Source: Verrucomicrobiia bacterium
GTDB lineage: Bacteria > Verrucomicrobiota > Verrucomicrobiia > JABWAM01
Assembly (NCBI GenBank): GCA_013360985.1
Contig: JABWAM010000164.1
Location: forward strand, 1-5,656
Direction: 5' to 3'
Length of the DNA: 5,656 nucleotides
Shown: positions 1-5,396 of the stretch, one piece after another
Layout: each line of letters begins with the position of its first letter
Position numbering within the stretch: the first letter of the stretch is position 1
Program-made: the position numbers and the translations under genes
Notes under the pieces: model-generated
What the model saw: the letters and a program-made list of their open reading frames with translations, nothing else
What the model was told of the DNA's origin: nothing
The model's database searches: none

Positions 1-1
1 C

Positions 2-433
2 ACCCGCCATCCGGTGTTCCGGCCGTTCACCCAGCCGACCGCCGCGCTCGGCGACGTCTCTTTCCAGCGGTTCCGGCCCATCGAGGAACGCGGGCGGACC
101 GTGCTGGCCCGATTCGCGGGCGGCGCCGCGGCCCTGCTCGAGCAGATGCGCCCGCAGGGCCGCCTGCTGTTCTTCACCTCGGACCTCGACAACCAGTGGA
201 ACCGCTTCCCGCTGAGCCCGGCATTCGTGCCATTCATCGTGGAGACGGCCCGCCACCTGACGGACGGCTCGCGCGCGCGTACCTCGTGGGTGTTGCCGGC
301 CACGCCGTCCGGGCTGCCGCCCACCCCGGGTGTGTTCACGATTGACGGGACCTCGGGCGCCGCGCCGGGTGGCGGCCGTCGCGTGGCCGTCAACGTCGAT
401 ACCAGGGAGTCCAATCCCGCGCCGATCTCGTAA
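2..433 (+). CDS. BatA-like membrane protein, C-terminal fragment
   Basis: The reading frame is open from the left edge, so the true start lies outside the window; a GTG at 14 is an internal valine. Visible residues begin TRHPVFRPF and continue through VLARFAGGAAALLEQ, GRLLFFTSDLDNQWNRFPL and FVPFIVETARHL to RRVAVNVDTRES. This order (HPVFRPF, then a 'LARF..G.PAL' stretch, then 'TSDLD..WN.FPL.P.FVPF', then 'VNVDPRES') is typical of the C-terminal part of large proteins with an N-terminal double-transmembrane BatA (aerotolerance) domain, often seen in Acidobacteriota. Their exact role is unknown; they resemble Bat-operon membrane proteins associated with MoxR/VWA modules. Family members normally continue beyond VNVDPRES, but here the frame stops after NPAPIS at 431-433. 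The last few codons coincide with antisense hemA sequence, so the stop is probably not the native end. Family assignment rests on recalled motifs, not a search. Confidence 0.7.
   Translation, partial: TRHPVFRPFTQPTAALGDVSFQRFRPIEERGRTVLARFAGGAAALLEQMRPQGRLLFFTSDLDNQWNRFPLSPAFVPFIVETARHLTDGSRARTSWVLPATPSGLPPTPGVFTIDGTSGAAPGGGRRVAVNVDTRESNPAPIS
400..421. other. Chimeric junction between BatA-like gene and hemA
   Basis: Read on the plus strand, this stretch finishes the BatA-like motif VNVDTRES(NPA). Read on the minus strand, it encodes the HemA motif GAGLDSLV. Left of 400 the minus-strand reading stops resembling HemA: the next residues are STLTATRRPPPG, where the family has V/LGE.QILGQVK. Right of about 421 the plus-strand reading stops resembling the BatA-like family. 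The two genes therefore meet tail to tail across roughly 20 bases that fit both. This is what a join at a short shared word looks like, whether made by an assembler or by micro-homology recombination. Confidence 0.65.
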
Positions 434-741
434 AGCCGCTGGGCGGACTCTGGCAGCCGCCAAAAGCGAAGGATTTCCCCATGCTCCGCCGACAGGCCTC
501 GGCGGCGAAAGAACGCCTCGATCGCGCCGCGCAGCCCTTCGCCCTCCTCGCCTTCGGCCCAGATCTCGACCCGATTGCAGGTGCTCACCAGCACCGCGCC
601 GCGGACGGGCGGAACGACCAACTCCTCCAACGCCGCGGCCAAGCCCGCCTCGGGAACCGCGAAAATCTCGCGCACCGCGACCGGCGCCGTGTGATGGCTG
701 AGGCCGACCGAGACAACGTCCGTTTTCTTCGCGGAGTTCAT
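400..741 (-). CDS. hemA: Glutamyl-tRNA reductase, truncated N-terminal part
   Basis: HemA reduces glutamyl-tRNA(Glu) to glutamate-1-semialdehyde with NADPH, the first committed step of C5 tetrapyrrole synthesis in the cytoplasm. The product starts MNSAKKTDVVSVGLSHHTAPV and carries VSVGLSHHTAPVAVRE (residues 10-25), the STCNRVE motif with the catalytic cysteine at residue 55, a charged helix followed by an FFRRRGLS segment, and RLYEIGAGLDSLV (102-114). All are in the order expected for the N-terminal catalytic domain. Only about 114 of roughly 420 residues are present. After DSLV the family signature is lost, although the frame stays open to the window edge. The NADPH-binding and dimerisation domains are absent. 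The ATG at 741 is supported by a GAGGG ribosome site nine bases upstream. It lies 15 bases behind the hemX stop, so the two genes are probably one operon. As it stands the gene could not make active enzyme; the truncation may be an assembly artefact. Confidence 0.88.
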
Positions 742-750
742 GCGCGCCAA

Positions 751-755
751 CCCTC
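751..755 (-). promoter_or_regulatory. Ribosome binding site of hemA
   Basis: GAGGG on the minus strand ends nine bases before the hemA ATG at 741. It supports that start over other frames, and it lies in the short gap after the hemX stop codon. Confidence 0.6.
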
Positions 756-756
756 G

Positions 757-1575
757 TCAGCCGCCGAACCGGTGAAAGCCGGACCACGCATTGGCCAAGG
801 CGAACGTCGCGAAGATGAATATCACGCCGCCGAGGCAGAGCCATGCGAACCGGCGCCCCGACAACCTCCCGCGCACTCGTCCTGCGGCGAGGATGAACGC
901 GTAGATCCAAACTCCGCCCGCCCACACCAGTTTGGCGTCGGCGCACGCAAGCTCCGTCTTGCGGACGATCCCCGCGACCGCGCCGCCGGCCAGCCCGAGG
1001 GAGTACAGGACGAATCCGCCTACGAAAAGCCAGGTCGCCAGAGACTGAAGCCGCAGGATGGGCGGCAACTGCATAAAGCTCGCCGAAAGCCGTCGCCGCC
1101 GCAGTTGCGATTCCTGCACGAGATACATCAGGCTCGCGACCCCCGAAAGCGCGAATGCGGCGAACGAGAGTTCGTCCACGGCCGCATGCGCCCCGAGCCA
1201 CACGCCATGCGCGCCCGCGCGCGCCGACGCGCGGTCGCCCGCCGCCGAAGCCGCAAGCATGGCCAGCAGGACCAGCGGCATCACGAAAACCGTGAGGGAG
1301 TTGAGCCGGATAAAGATCGCGAACGCCAGGTGCAGCCCCACGATGCACCACGCGACGAAGACGAGAGTCTCGAAGACCGTCGCCACCGGGCAGCGCCCCT
1401 GCGCGAGCCCGTGTTCCCAAAGAAACGCCGTATGCAGGAGAAACGCGGGCAGCAGGATCGCAAGCTTCGGCCAGAATCGGTAGGGGCGCGCCCCCGCCAG
1501 CCGCCATGCGGCGAAGAGAAACCCGAGCCCATAGAGCCCGACCGATGCCCAAAACAACCCGAGTTGCGCATTCAT
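757..1575 (-). CDS. hemX: HemX/CcsA-family cytochrome c assembly-like membrane protein
   Basis: This is a 272-residue polytopic membrane protein of the CcsA/HemX (cytochrome c assembly) family. CcsA proteins handle or deliver haem during cytochrome c maturation. HemX next to hemA is linked in some bacteria to control of HemA level. About eight hydrophobic segments can be seen near residues 5-24, 36-52, 66-88, 92-112, 128-153, 179-201, 215-233 and 243-263. Family landmarks are LLHTAFL (His48), GRCPVATVFETLVFVAW (60-76), GAHAAVDELSFAAFALSG with His130, YLVQESQLRRRRL, and the closing SGFHRF with His268. The tryptophan-rich WWD loop of full CcsA proteins is not seen, which favours a HemX-type role. 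The ATG at 1575 fits the first membrane segment. An in-frame upstream ATG at 1677 would add 34 residues read from the RNase P RNA and is rejected. No Shine-Dalgarno site is visible, and a strong hairpin ends nine bases before the start. It is followed 15 bases later by hemA. Confidence 0.85.
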   Translation of the reverse strand: MNAQLGLFWASVGLYGLGFLFAAWRLAGARPYRFWPKLAILLPAFLLHTAFLWEHGLAQGRCPVATVFETLVFVAWCIVGLHLAFAIFIRLNSLTVFVMPLVLLAMLAASAAGDRASARAGAHGVWLGAHAAVDELSFAAFALSGVASLMYLVQESQLRRRRLSASFMQLPPILRLQSLATWLFVGGFVLYSLGLAGGAVAGIVRKTELACADAKLVWAGGVWIYAFILAAGRVRGRLSGRRFAWLCLGGVIFIFATFALANAWSGFHRFGG

Positions 1576-1584
1576 CGAAAGGGG

Positions 1585-1614
1585 CCCGTCCCGCGCGTGG
1601 AGGCGCGGGACGGG
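1585..1614 (-). terminator. Strong GC hairpin between rnpB and hemX
   Basis: A perfect 12-base inverted repeat (CCCGTCCCGCGC at 1585-1596, its complement at 1603-1614) closes a six-base loop. On the minus strand it follows the RNase P RNA 3' end and is followed by CCCC and TTT, then the hemX ATG at 1575. This resembles an intrinsic terminator with a poor T-run, or a processing barrier for the rnpB 3' end. Its place directly in front of the hemX start could also limit translation of hemX. Confidence 0.6.
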
Positions 1615-1620
1615 GTAAAA

Positions 1621-2030
1621 TGGGGAGGCTGTAAGCCGGGTTCTGTTCGGCTCGGTCGCCCGAGCCGCGATCATCATTTCTCTTCTCGCACCGCGGTTTT
1701 CGCCGCCGTCCGAGAGTCCCGCTCGCGCGGAACCGCGACCTTACCCGGGGCTAGTGACGAGCCGGGCCGCGCTCGAATCGCCCCCTATTTGGTCTCGCTC
1801 CGGTTGGGGTTTTCCGTGCGCCGACGGTCGCCCGTCGGCCGGTGGGCTCTTACCCCGCCTTTTCACCATCACCCCGCCCCCGAAGGAGCGAGGCTGTCTG
1901 TTTTCTGTGGCACTTTCCGTCGCGTCGCGCTTGCGCCAACGACGCGCCCCCGCTTTCGCAGGGCAACCTGGCCCGGGAGCCCGGACTTTCCTCTCCGACG
2001 CAAGCGCCGGAGCGATGATCCGCCCCCCTA
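1621..2030 (-). ncRNA. rnpB: RNase P RNA, bacterial type A
   Basis: This is the catalytic RNA that removes 5' leaders from precursor tRNAs. The minus strand shows the family's conserved blocks in order. They are GAGGAAAGTCCGGGCTCC (1993-1976), AGTGCCACAGAAAACAGAC (1914-1896), GGTGAAAAGGCGGGGTAAGA continuing to GC (1867-1846), and the 3' block ACAGAACCCGGCTTAC (1646-1631). Expected helices can be drawn: P1 pairs 2028-2022 with 1629-1623, P2 pairs GATCATC (2020-2014) with GATGATC (1675-1669), P3 is the CTCCGGC hairpin just after P2, and P19 is the 1666-1649 hairpin. The length of about 410 bases is normal. The ends were set by helix P1 and are good to a few bases. A promoter seven to ten bases upstream agrees with the 5' end. 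Open reading frames on either strand through this segment are spurious. Confidence 0.96.
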
Positions 2031-2040
2031 AAGCACGGAA

Positions 2041-2069
2041 AGCCTAAACGCAAAATCCCGCGCTTCCAA
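2041..2069 (-). promoter_or_regulatory. Likely sigma-70-type promoter of rnpB
   Basis: On the minus strand, TTGGAA (2069-2064) and TAGGCT (2046-2041) are separated by exactly 17 bases. Transcription would start near 2034, just ahead of helix P1 of the RNase P RNA. The match to TTGACA/TATAAT is partial. The spacing, the position, and the similar arrangement before ahcY support it. Confidence 0.5.
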
Positions 2070-2070
2070 G

Positions 2071-2331
2071 CCCAAATCCCCGCGTCAGGCGTGGGGGGAG
2101 TCCATCCTCGGTCGAGGAACATGCGACGCCCGCGCCACATTTTGGACTCAAGCCGCGGCCGCAGCGCCGCCGGCGGCGGCGCCCTCCCTCGCGTCGCGAC
2201 CGAGCGGATTTTTCCCAAGCCCGGAAGGCAGAAAGGTAGGGCGAGGCCGCCGGCCGAGCCGCCGCACCCCTCGTGTGGGGAGTCGGGAATCTCGACACGA
2301 CTCACCTCTCCGATCCTCCATGGATGATGAG
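2071..2331. repeat. Dispersed repeat, copy 1 (about 261 bases)
   Basis: This segment matches 5397-5656 in the same orientation with about 23 differences by hand count (roughly 90% identity), including one single-base gap. It is intergenic, between the zinc-ribbon gene and the rnpB promoter, and ends two bases before the rnpB -35 box. It holds an inverted repeat, GAGTCCA (2098-2104) with TGGACTC (2143-2149), enclosing TCCTCGGTCGAGGA (2105-2118). A run of GCC/GGC triplets lies near 2164-2184. No terminal inverted repeats and no target-site duplication are evident. Several frames are open because of GC richness. In the longest minus-strand frame many differences between copies change amino acids and the frames diverge near 2100, so it is probably not protein-coding. 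It could be a dispersed intergenic repeat family or a structured RNA. Confidence 0.85.
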
Positions 2332-2397
2332 GAGGGTTGCTCTCTGAAAATCGAGCGGATCCGTGGATTTGGGTCTAAGGCGAAAGATCCGGATCCG

Positions 2398-2462
2398 AAA
2401 AAAGGCGCGCGCACGGATCGACGGATGCCGCGGCCGAGGCGCTCTCGCGCCGCCTTCGGCGG
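2398..2462 (-). terminator. Possible termination region after the zinc-ribbon gene
   Basis: The 134 bases between the zinc-ribbon stop and repeat copy 1 contain no gene that I can see. On the minus strand, right after the stop codon, come two overlapping short hairpins: CCGCC/GGCGG at 2450-2462 and GGCGC/GCGCC at 2438-2451. A run of six T follows at 2403-2398, but about 35 bases later and not directly attached, so this is not a standard intrinsic terminator. The rest (2332-2397) is rich in GGATCC-like words with no assignable role. Confidence 0.3.
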
Positions 2463-2465
2463 AGA

Positions 2466-3179
2466 TCAAAGGTTCCCCCGCGTATGAAAGAGGAGCCGTC
2501 CGCAGTTGGTGCAGGCAACCAGCGCGTCGTCGCGCATCGCGTCGTGGATGGTCTGCGTGGTGAGCTTGAGGTGGCAACCGGAGCACATCCCGTGCGCGAC
2601 GGCGACAACCGCCTGGCCGTTGCGATGGGAGAAAATTCGCTCGTAGCGCGACCGCGTCTCCTCTTCGAGTTCCGCCGCGAGCGACGCGCGTTCCTTGTCG
2701 AGGCCTCCAATTTCGGCGTTCATCGCCGCCTCGCGCGTTTCCAAGTCCTTCTTTTGGAGGAGGATTTGTCCCGCAGCCTCCCTCTGCGCGCTCTCGGCGG
2801 CCTGGACCTTTCGCTGCAGCATCTCGACCTGCTCCATGAAGCCGATCTCCCGGTCTTCGATCTGACGAATCTCCGTTTCCGCGGCGGCGATCTCATGCTG
2901 AAGCGCGTGAAACTGATCGTTGTTTTTGATCTCGAGGAGTTGAGTCTTGTACTTCTGGACCTGGGCCTGCTTCGCGGCGGCCTCGATCTCCGTCTTCTTT
3001 CGCTCCGCTTCGGCGTGCCGCATGGCGTCTTTGGCCTCCTCGACTCCCTTGGTCAAGGCCGCCTCTCGGCTCGCGAGAGCCGCCCGCTCCATCGGCACGC
3101 GCGCCAAAGCCCCCTTCAACTCGAGGAGCCGCTTGTCGCGATCCTGAAGGACCAGCAGCTTCTCGATCACGGGATTCAT
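2466..3179 (-). CDS. C4 zinc-ribbon coiled-coil protein (DUF164/CT398-like)
   Basis: This is a 237-residue protein of the zf-RING_7 (C4-type zinc ribbon, former DUF164) family. It begins MNPVIEKLLVLQDRDKRLLE. Residues from about 5 to 180 form a long heptad-rich, highly charged coiled coil, with the family's typical KNNDQFHALQHEIAAAE stretch in the middle. The C-terminus carries the zinc-binding knuckles CSGC (199/202) and CTNC (223/226), with all four cysteines present. The molecular role is unknown in most bacteria. The chlamydial member CT398 has been reported to bind sigma-54 and secretion components, which may not carry over. The ATG at 3179 overlaps the ribE stop as ATGA and has an AAGGAGGAA ribosome site. 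The longer frame back to 3371 runs inside ribE and is rejected. It is the last gene of the ahcY-ribE group. Confidence 0.88.
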   Translation of the reverse strand: MNPVIEKLLVLQDRDKRLLELKGALARVPMERAALASREAALTKGVEEAKDAMRHAEAERKKTEIEAAAKQAQVQKYKTQLLEIKNNDQFHALQHEIAAAETEIRQIEDREIGFMEQVEMLQRKVQAAESAQREAAGQILLQKKDLETREAAMNAEIGGLDKERASLAAELEEETRSRYERIFSHRNGQAVVAVAHGMCSGCHLKLTTQTIHDAMRDDALVACTNCGRLLFHTRGNL

Positions 3180-3778
3180 GAGCCTTTCCTCCTTCCGTCC
3201 ACGGCCTTCTGCGCATACTTGGCGAGCATGTCGGCTTCGAGATTCACAAAATCCCCGACGCGTTTCCATCCCAAAGTCGTGATCCGGAGCGTATGCGGGA
3301 TCAGCCAGACGCCGAAGCGCGACGGCGTCACGGAAGCCACCGTCAGGCTGACTCCGTCGAGCGCGACGCATCCTTTCATCACGATCCAGCGCATAAATCC
3401 GTCCGGCGGCGCAATTTCGAAGAAGAGGTCCGCGCCCTTCGCGCGGCGCGCAACGAGACGCCCGATGCCGTCGATATGGCCCGTCACGAAATGTCCGCCC
3501 ACCGTGTCGCCGAGACGGAGGGAGGTTTCCAGGTTGACCTTTTCAGGAACCCGCGCGCGATGGAAGACGGTGCGTTCCCATGTCTCGCGGAGAACGTCGA
3601 ACTCCAGGAATCCCCGGCGGTTCGCCACGGCGGTCAGACAACAGCCGTTGACCGCGACCGACGCGCCCAGCCTCACTCCGCGCGCCAGGCCGAGATGCCG
3701 AACGCACGCGCGGATGCTCTTCTTTCCCGGCGAGATGCTCTCCAGAATTCCTTGTCCCGTGACGATGCCGCTGAACAT
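3176..3778 (-). CDS. ribE: Riboflavin synthase, alpha subunit
   Basis: This enzyme dismutates two 6,7-dimethyl-8-ribityllumazine molecules into riboflavin and a pyrimidinedione, the last step of riboflavin synthesis. The 200-residue protein is full length and shows the family's two lumazine-binding repeats. The first repeat has MFSGIV (1-6), GASVAVNGCCLTAV (38-51) and VNLETSLRLGD (81-91). The second has GGHFVTGHIDGIG (94-106), KGCVALDGVSLTV (135-147), LIPHTLRITTLG (159-170) and VNLEADMLAKY (178-188). The N-terminal MFSGIV, invariant in type, fixes the start at 3778. No clear Shine-Dalgarno site precedes it. It lies 55 bases after ahcY, and its TGA overlaps the next gene's ATG, suggesting co-transcription and translational coupling. 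Other riboflavin genes and an FMN riboswitch are not in the window. Confidence 0.96.
   Translation of the reverse strand: MFSGIVTGQGILESISPGKKSIRACVRHLGLARGVRLGASVAVNGCCLTAVANRRGFLEFDVLRETWERTVFHRARVPEKVNLETSLRLGDTVGGHFVTGHIDGIGRLVARRAKGADLFFEIAPPDGFMRWIVMKGCVALDGVSLTVASVTPSRFGVWLIPHTLRITTLGWKRVGDFVNLEADMLAKYAQKAVDGRRKGS
3186..3194 (-). promoter_or_regulatory. Ribosome binding site of the zinc-ribbon gene
   Basis: AAGGAGGAA on the minus strand lies about six to eight bases before the ATG at 3179, inside the last codons of ribE. It is the best ribosome site in the window and fixes the start at the ATGA overlap. Confidence 0.75.
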
Positions 3779-3833
3779 GAGATCGTGGGACGCGGTCTAA
3801 AAGCTGCGGTCCACCGGCGCCGCGCGCCTCGTT

Positions 3834-5294
3834 TCAGTACCGATAATGCTCCGGTTTGTAGGGGCCATCTTGCGGCACGCCGATGTATTCGGCCTGTTGC
3901 TTGGTGAGGCGCGTGAGCTTGACGCCGAGCTTGGCGAGATGCAGCCGCGCGACTTCTTCGTCGAGCTTCTTGGGCAGACGATAAACCCCGGGCTGATAGA
4001 CGTCGCGGTTCTTCCAGAGATCGAGTTGCGCGAGGACTTGGTTCGTGAACGAGTTGGACATCACGAAGCTCGGGTGGCCGTTCGCGCAGCCCAAGTTGAC
4101 GAGCCGCCCCTCCGCGAGCAGGTAGATGCACCGTCCGTTCGCCAGATCGAAGCGGTCGAGTTGCGGCTTGATGTTGAGGCGTTTCACGCCGGGCGCCGAC
4201 ATGAGGCGATCCACCTGGATCTCGTTGTCGAAGTGCCCGATGTTGCAGACGATCGCCTGATCCTTCATCGCATGGAGATGCTCCAAGGTGATCACGTCGC
4301 GGTTCCCTGTGGCCGTCACGTAGATATCGGCTTCGCCAAGCGTCTCCTCGACGGTGGTGACCTCGAAGCCCTCCATCGCGGCCTGGAGGGCGTTGATCGG
4401 ATCGATCTCGGTCACGAGAACGCGCGCGCCGAATCCTCGGAGCGAATGCGCCGATCCCTTGCCCACGTCGCCATAACCGCAGACGACCGCCACCTTGCCC
4501 GCGACCATCACGTCGAGGGCGCGCTTGAGGCCGTCGGCCAGCGATTCGCGGCACCCGTAAAGGTTGTCGAACTTCGATTTGGTCACCGAGTCATTGACAT
4601 TGATGGCGGGGACCAGGAGCGTCCTCTCCTGCCCCATCTTCTGGAGGCGATGCACCCCTGTGGTCGTCTCTTCGGAGACCCCCTTCCACTCGCGCGCGAC
4701 CTGCTGCCACCGCTTCGGGTTCTCCTGATGGATGCGCTTGAGCAAATCCTTGATGACCTGCTCCTCCTTGCTCGCGGAGGGTGTATTCACCCAGCCGTCG
4801 CCTTTTTCGAGTTGATACCCCTTGTGGATCAAGAGCGTGGCGTCGCCGCCGTCGTCCACGATGAGCTGCGGCCCGAGCCCGCCGGGATGCGCGAGCGCCA
4901 TGTCGGTGCACCACCAGTATTCTTCGAGCGTCTCGCCTTTCCACGCGTAAACGGGCACGCCCGCGGCGGCGATCGCGGCGGCGGCGGCGTCCTGAGTGGA
5001 AAAGATGTTGCAGCTTGCCCAGCGAACGGAGGCGCCGAGCGCGACGAGCGTCTCGATCAGCACCGCCGTTTCCACCGTCATGTGTAGGGAACCCGTGACG
5101 CGCACGCCGTCGAGCGGCCGCGTCTCGGCGTATTTGGCGCGCAGACTCATCAAACCGGGCATCTCCGCTTCGGCAATCGTGATCTCTTTGCGCCCCAGAT
5201 CGGCCAAGCGCAGATCGGCGACCTTGAAGTCGGCGGAGGACGCGGGTTTGGATCGAATGGAAGTCTTGCGTTTTTCAGCGATTGCGGTGGGCAT
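3834..5294 (-). CDS. ahcY: Adenosylhomocysteinase (S-adenosylhomocysteine hydrolase)
   Basis: The enzyme reversibly splits S-adenosylhomocysteine into adenosine and homocysteine using tightly bound NAD, relieving product inhibition of methyltransferases. The 486-residue frame holds [16 protein letters not shown] (68-83), [16 protein letters not shown] (93-108), EEYWWC (124-129), [14 protein letters not shown] (146-159), [19 protein letters not shown] (233-251), the NAD-binding [10 protein letters not shown] (273-282) and TEIDPI (295-300). Later come NIGHFDNEI (351-359), [18 protein letters not shown] (406-423) and the C-terminal KPEHYRY. The segment near 155-195 is the extra loop of the longer bacterial and plant type. 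The start is uncertain. The ATG at 5294 gives a basic 20-residue lead before [12 protein letters not shown] and has no obvious ribosome site; an in-frame ATG at 5345 is possible. The frame also extends into repeat copy 2 (ATG at 5630), upstream of the likely promoter, and that extension is rejected. It heads the probable ahcY-ribE-zinc-ribbon operon. Confidence 0.97.
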   Translation of the reverse strand: MPTAIAEKRKTSIRSKPASSADFKVADLRLADLGRKEITIAEAEMPGLMSLRAKYAETRPLDGVRVTGSLHMTVETAVLIETLVALGASVRWASCNIFSTQDAAAAAIAAAGVPVYAWKGETLEEYWWCTDMALAHPGGLGPQLIVDDGGDATLLIHKGYQLEKGDGWVNTPSASKEEQVIKDLLKRIHQENPKRWQQVAREWKGVSEETTTGVHRLQKMGQERTLLVPAINVNDSVTKSKFDNLYGCRESLADGLKRALDVMVAGKVAVVCGYGDVGKGSAHSLRGFGARVLVTEIDPINALQAAMEGFEVTTVEETLGEADIYVTATGNRDVITLEHLHAMKDQAIVCNIGHFDNEIQVDRLMSAPGVKRLNIKPQLDRFDLANGRCIYLLAEGRLVNLGCANGHPSFVMSNSFTNQVLAQLDLWKNRDVYQPGVYRLPKKLDEEVARLHLAKLGVKLTRLTKQQAEYIGVPQDGPYKPEHYRY

Positions 5295-5364
5295 GGAAGT
5301 GGTGAGGAAGTGCTCCGCGGCGCCGGCAACGTCTCTCGCCGCCATCTCCTCGCGCGGAACGTGA

Positions 5365-5393
5365 AGACTAGGCGAAGCGCTCCCGCGAAGCAA
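5365..5393 (-). promoter_or_regulatory. Likely sigma-70-type promoter of ahcY
   Basis: On the minus strand, TTGCTT (5393-5388) and TAGTCT (5370-5365) are 17 bases apart. The predicted start near 5358 gives a leader of about 60 bases to the ATG at 5294. The -35 box lies three bases from the edge of repeat copy 2. The rnpB promoter has the same spacing, a TAGxCT -10 box and a CGCGGGA word in its spacer. The match to consensus is partial. Confidence 0.45.
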
Positions 5394-5396
5394 GCG

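Noticed and set aside
481..2031. 516-codon plus-strand open frame
   Set aside because: It lies antisense to hemA, hemX and rnpB, all of which have strong family signatures. Its translation is Arg/Pro/Glu-rich with no recognisable domain, which is typical of GC-rich shadow frames.
2071..2331. Small protein encoded by the repeat on the minus strand
   Set aside because: The two copies differ by many amino-acid-changing substitutions, their frames diverge after a one-base gap near 2095, several frames are equally open, and no ribosome site is evident.
2071..2331. MITE or insertion sequence
   Set aside because: The two visible ends are not inverted repeats of each other, no target duplication is seen and no transposase is encoded. 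A longer unit beyond the window edge cannot be excluded.
2484..3800. 438-codon plus-strand open frame
   Set aside because: It is antisense to the zinc-ribbon gene and ribE. Its Leu-rich look comes from reading the complement of coiled-coil codons.
3779..3833. FMN riboswitch or separate promoter before ribE
   Set aside because: The gap is only 55 bases and shows none of the conserved RFN-element words and no convincing -35/-10 pair.
3846..5087. 413-codon plus-strand open frame
   Set aside because: It is wholly antisense to ahcY, whose motifs are intact throughout. It is a GC-driven shadow frame.
5295..5358. SAH riboswitch in the ahcY leader
   Set aside because: The leader contains CGAGGAG, as SAH riboswitches do. 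The following conserved blocks (a CCAGGCUCGG-like and an AACGGCGCUC-like segment) are missing, and the leader is short.
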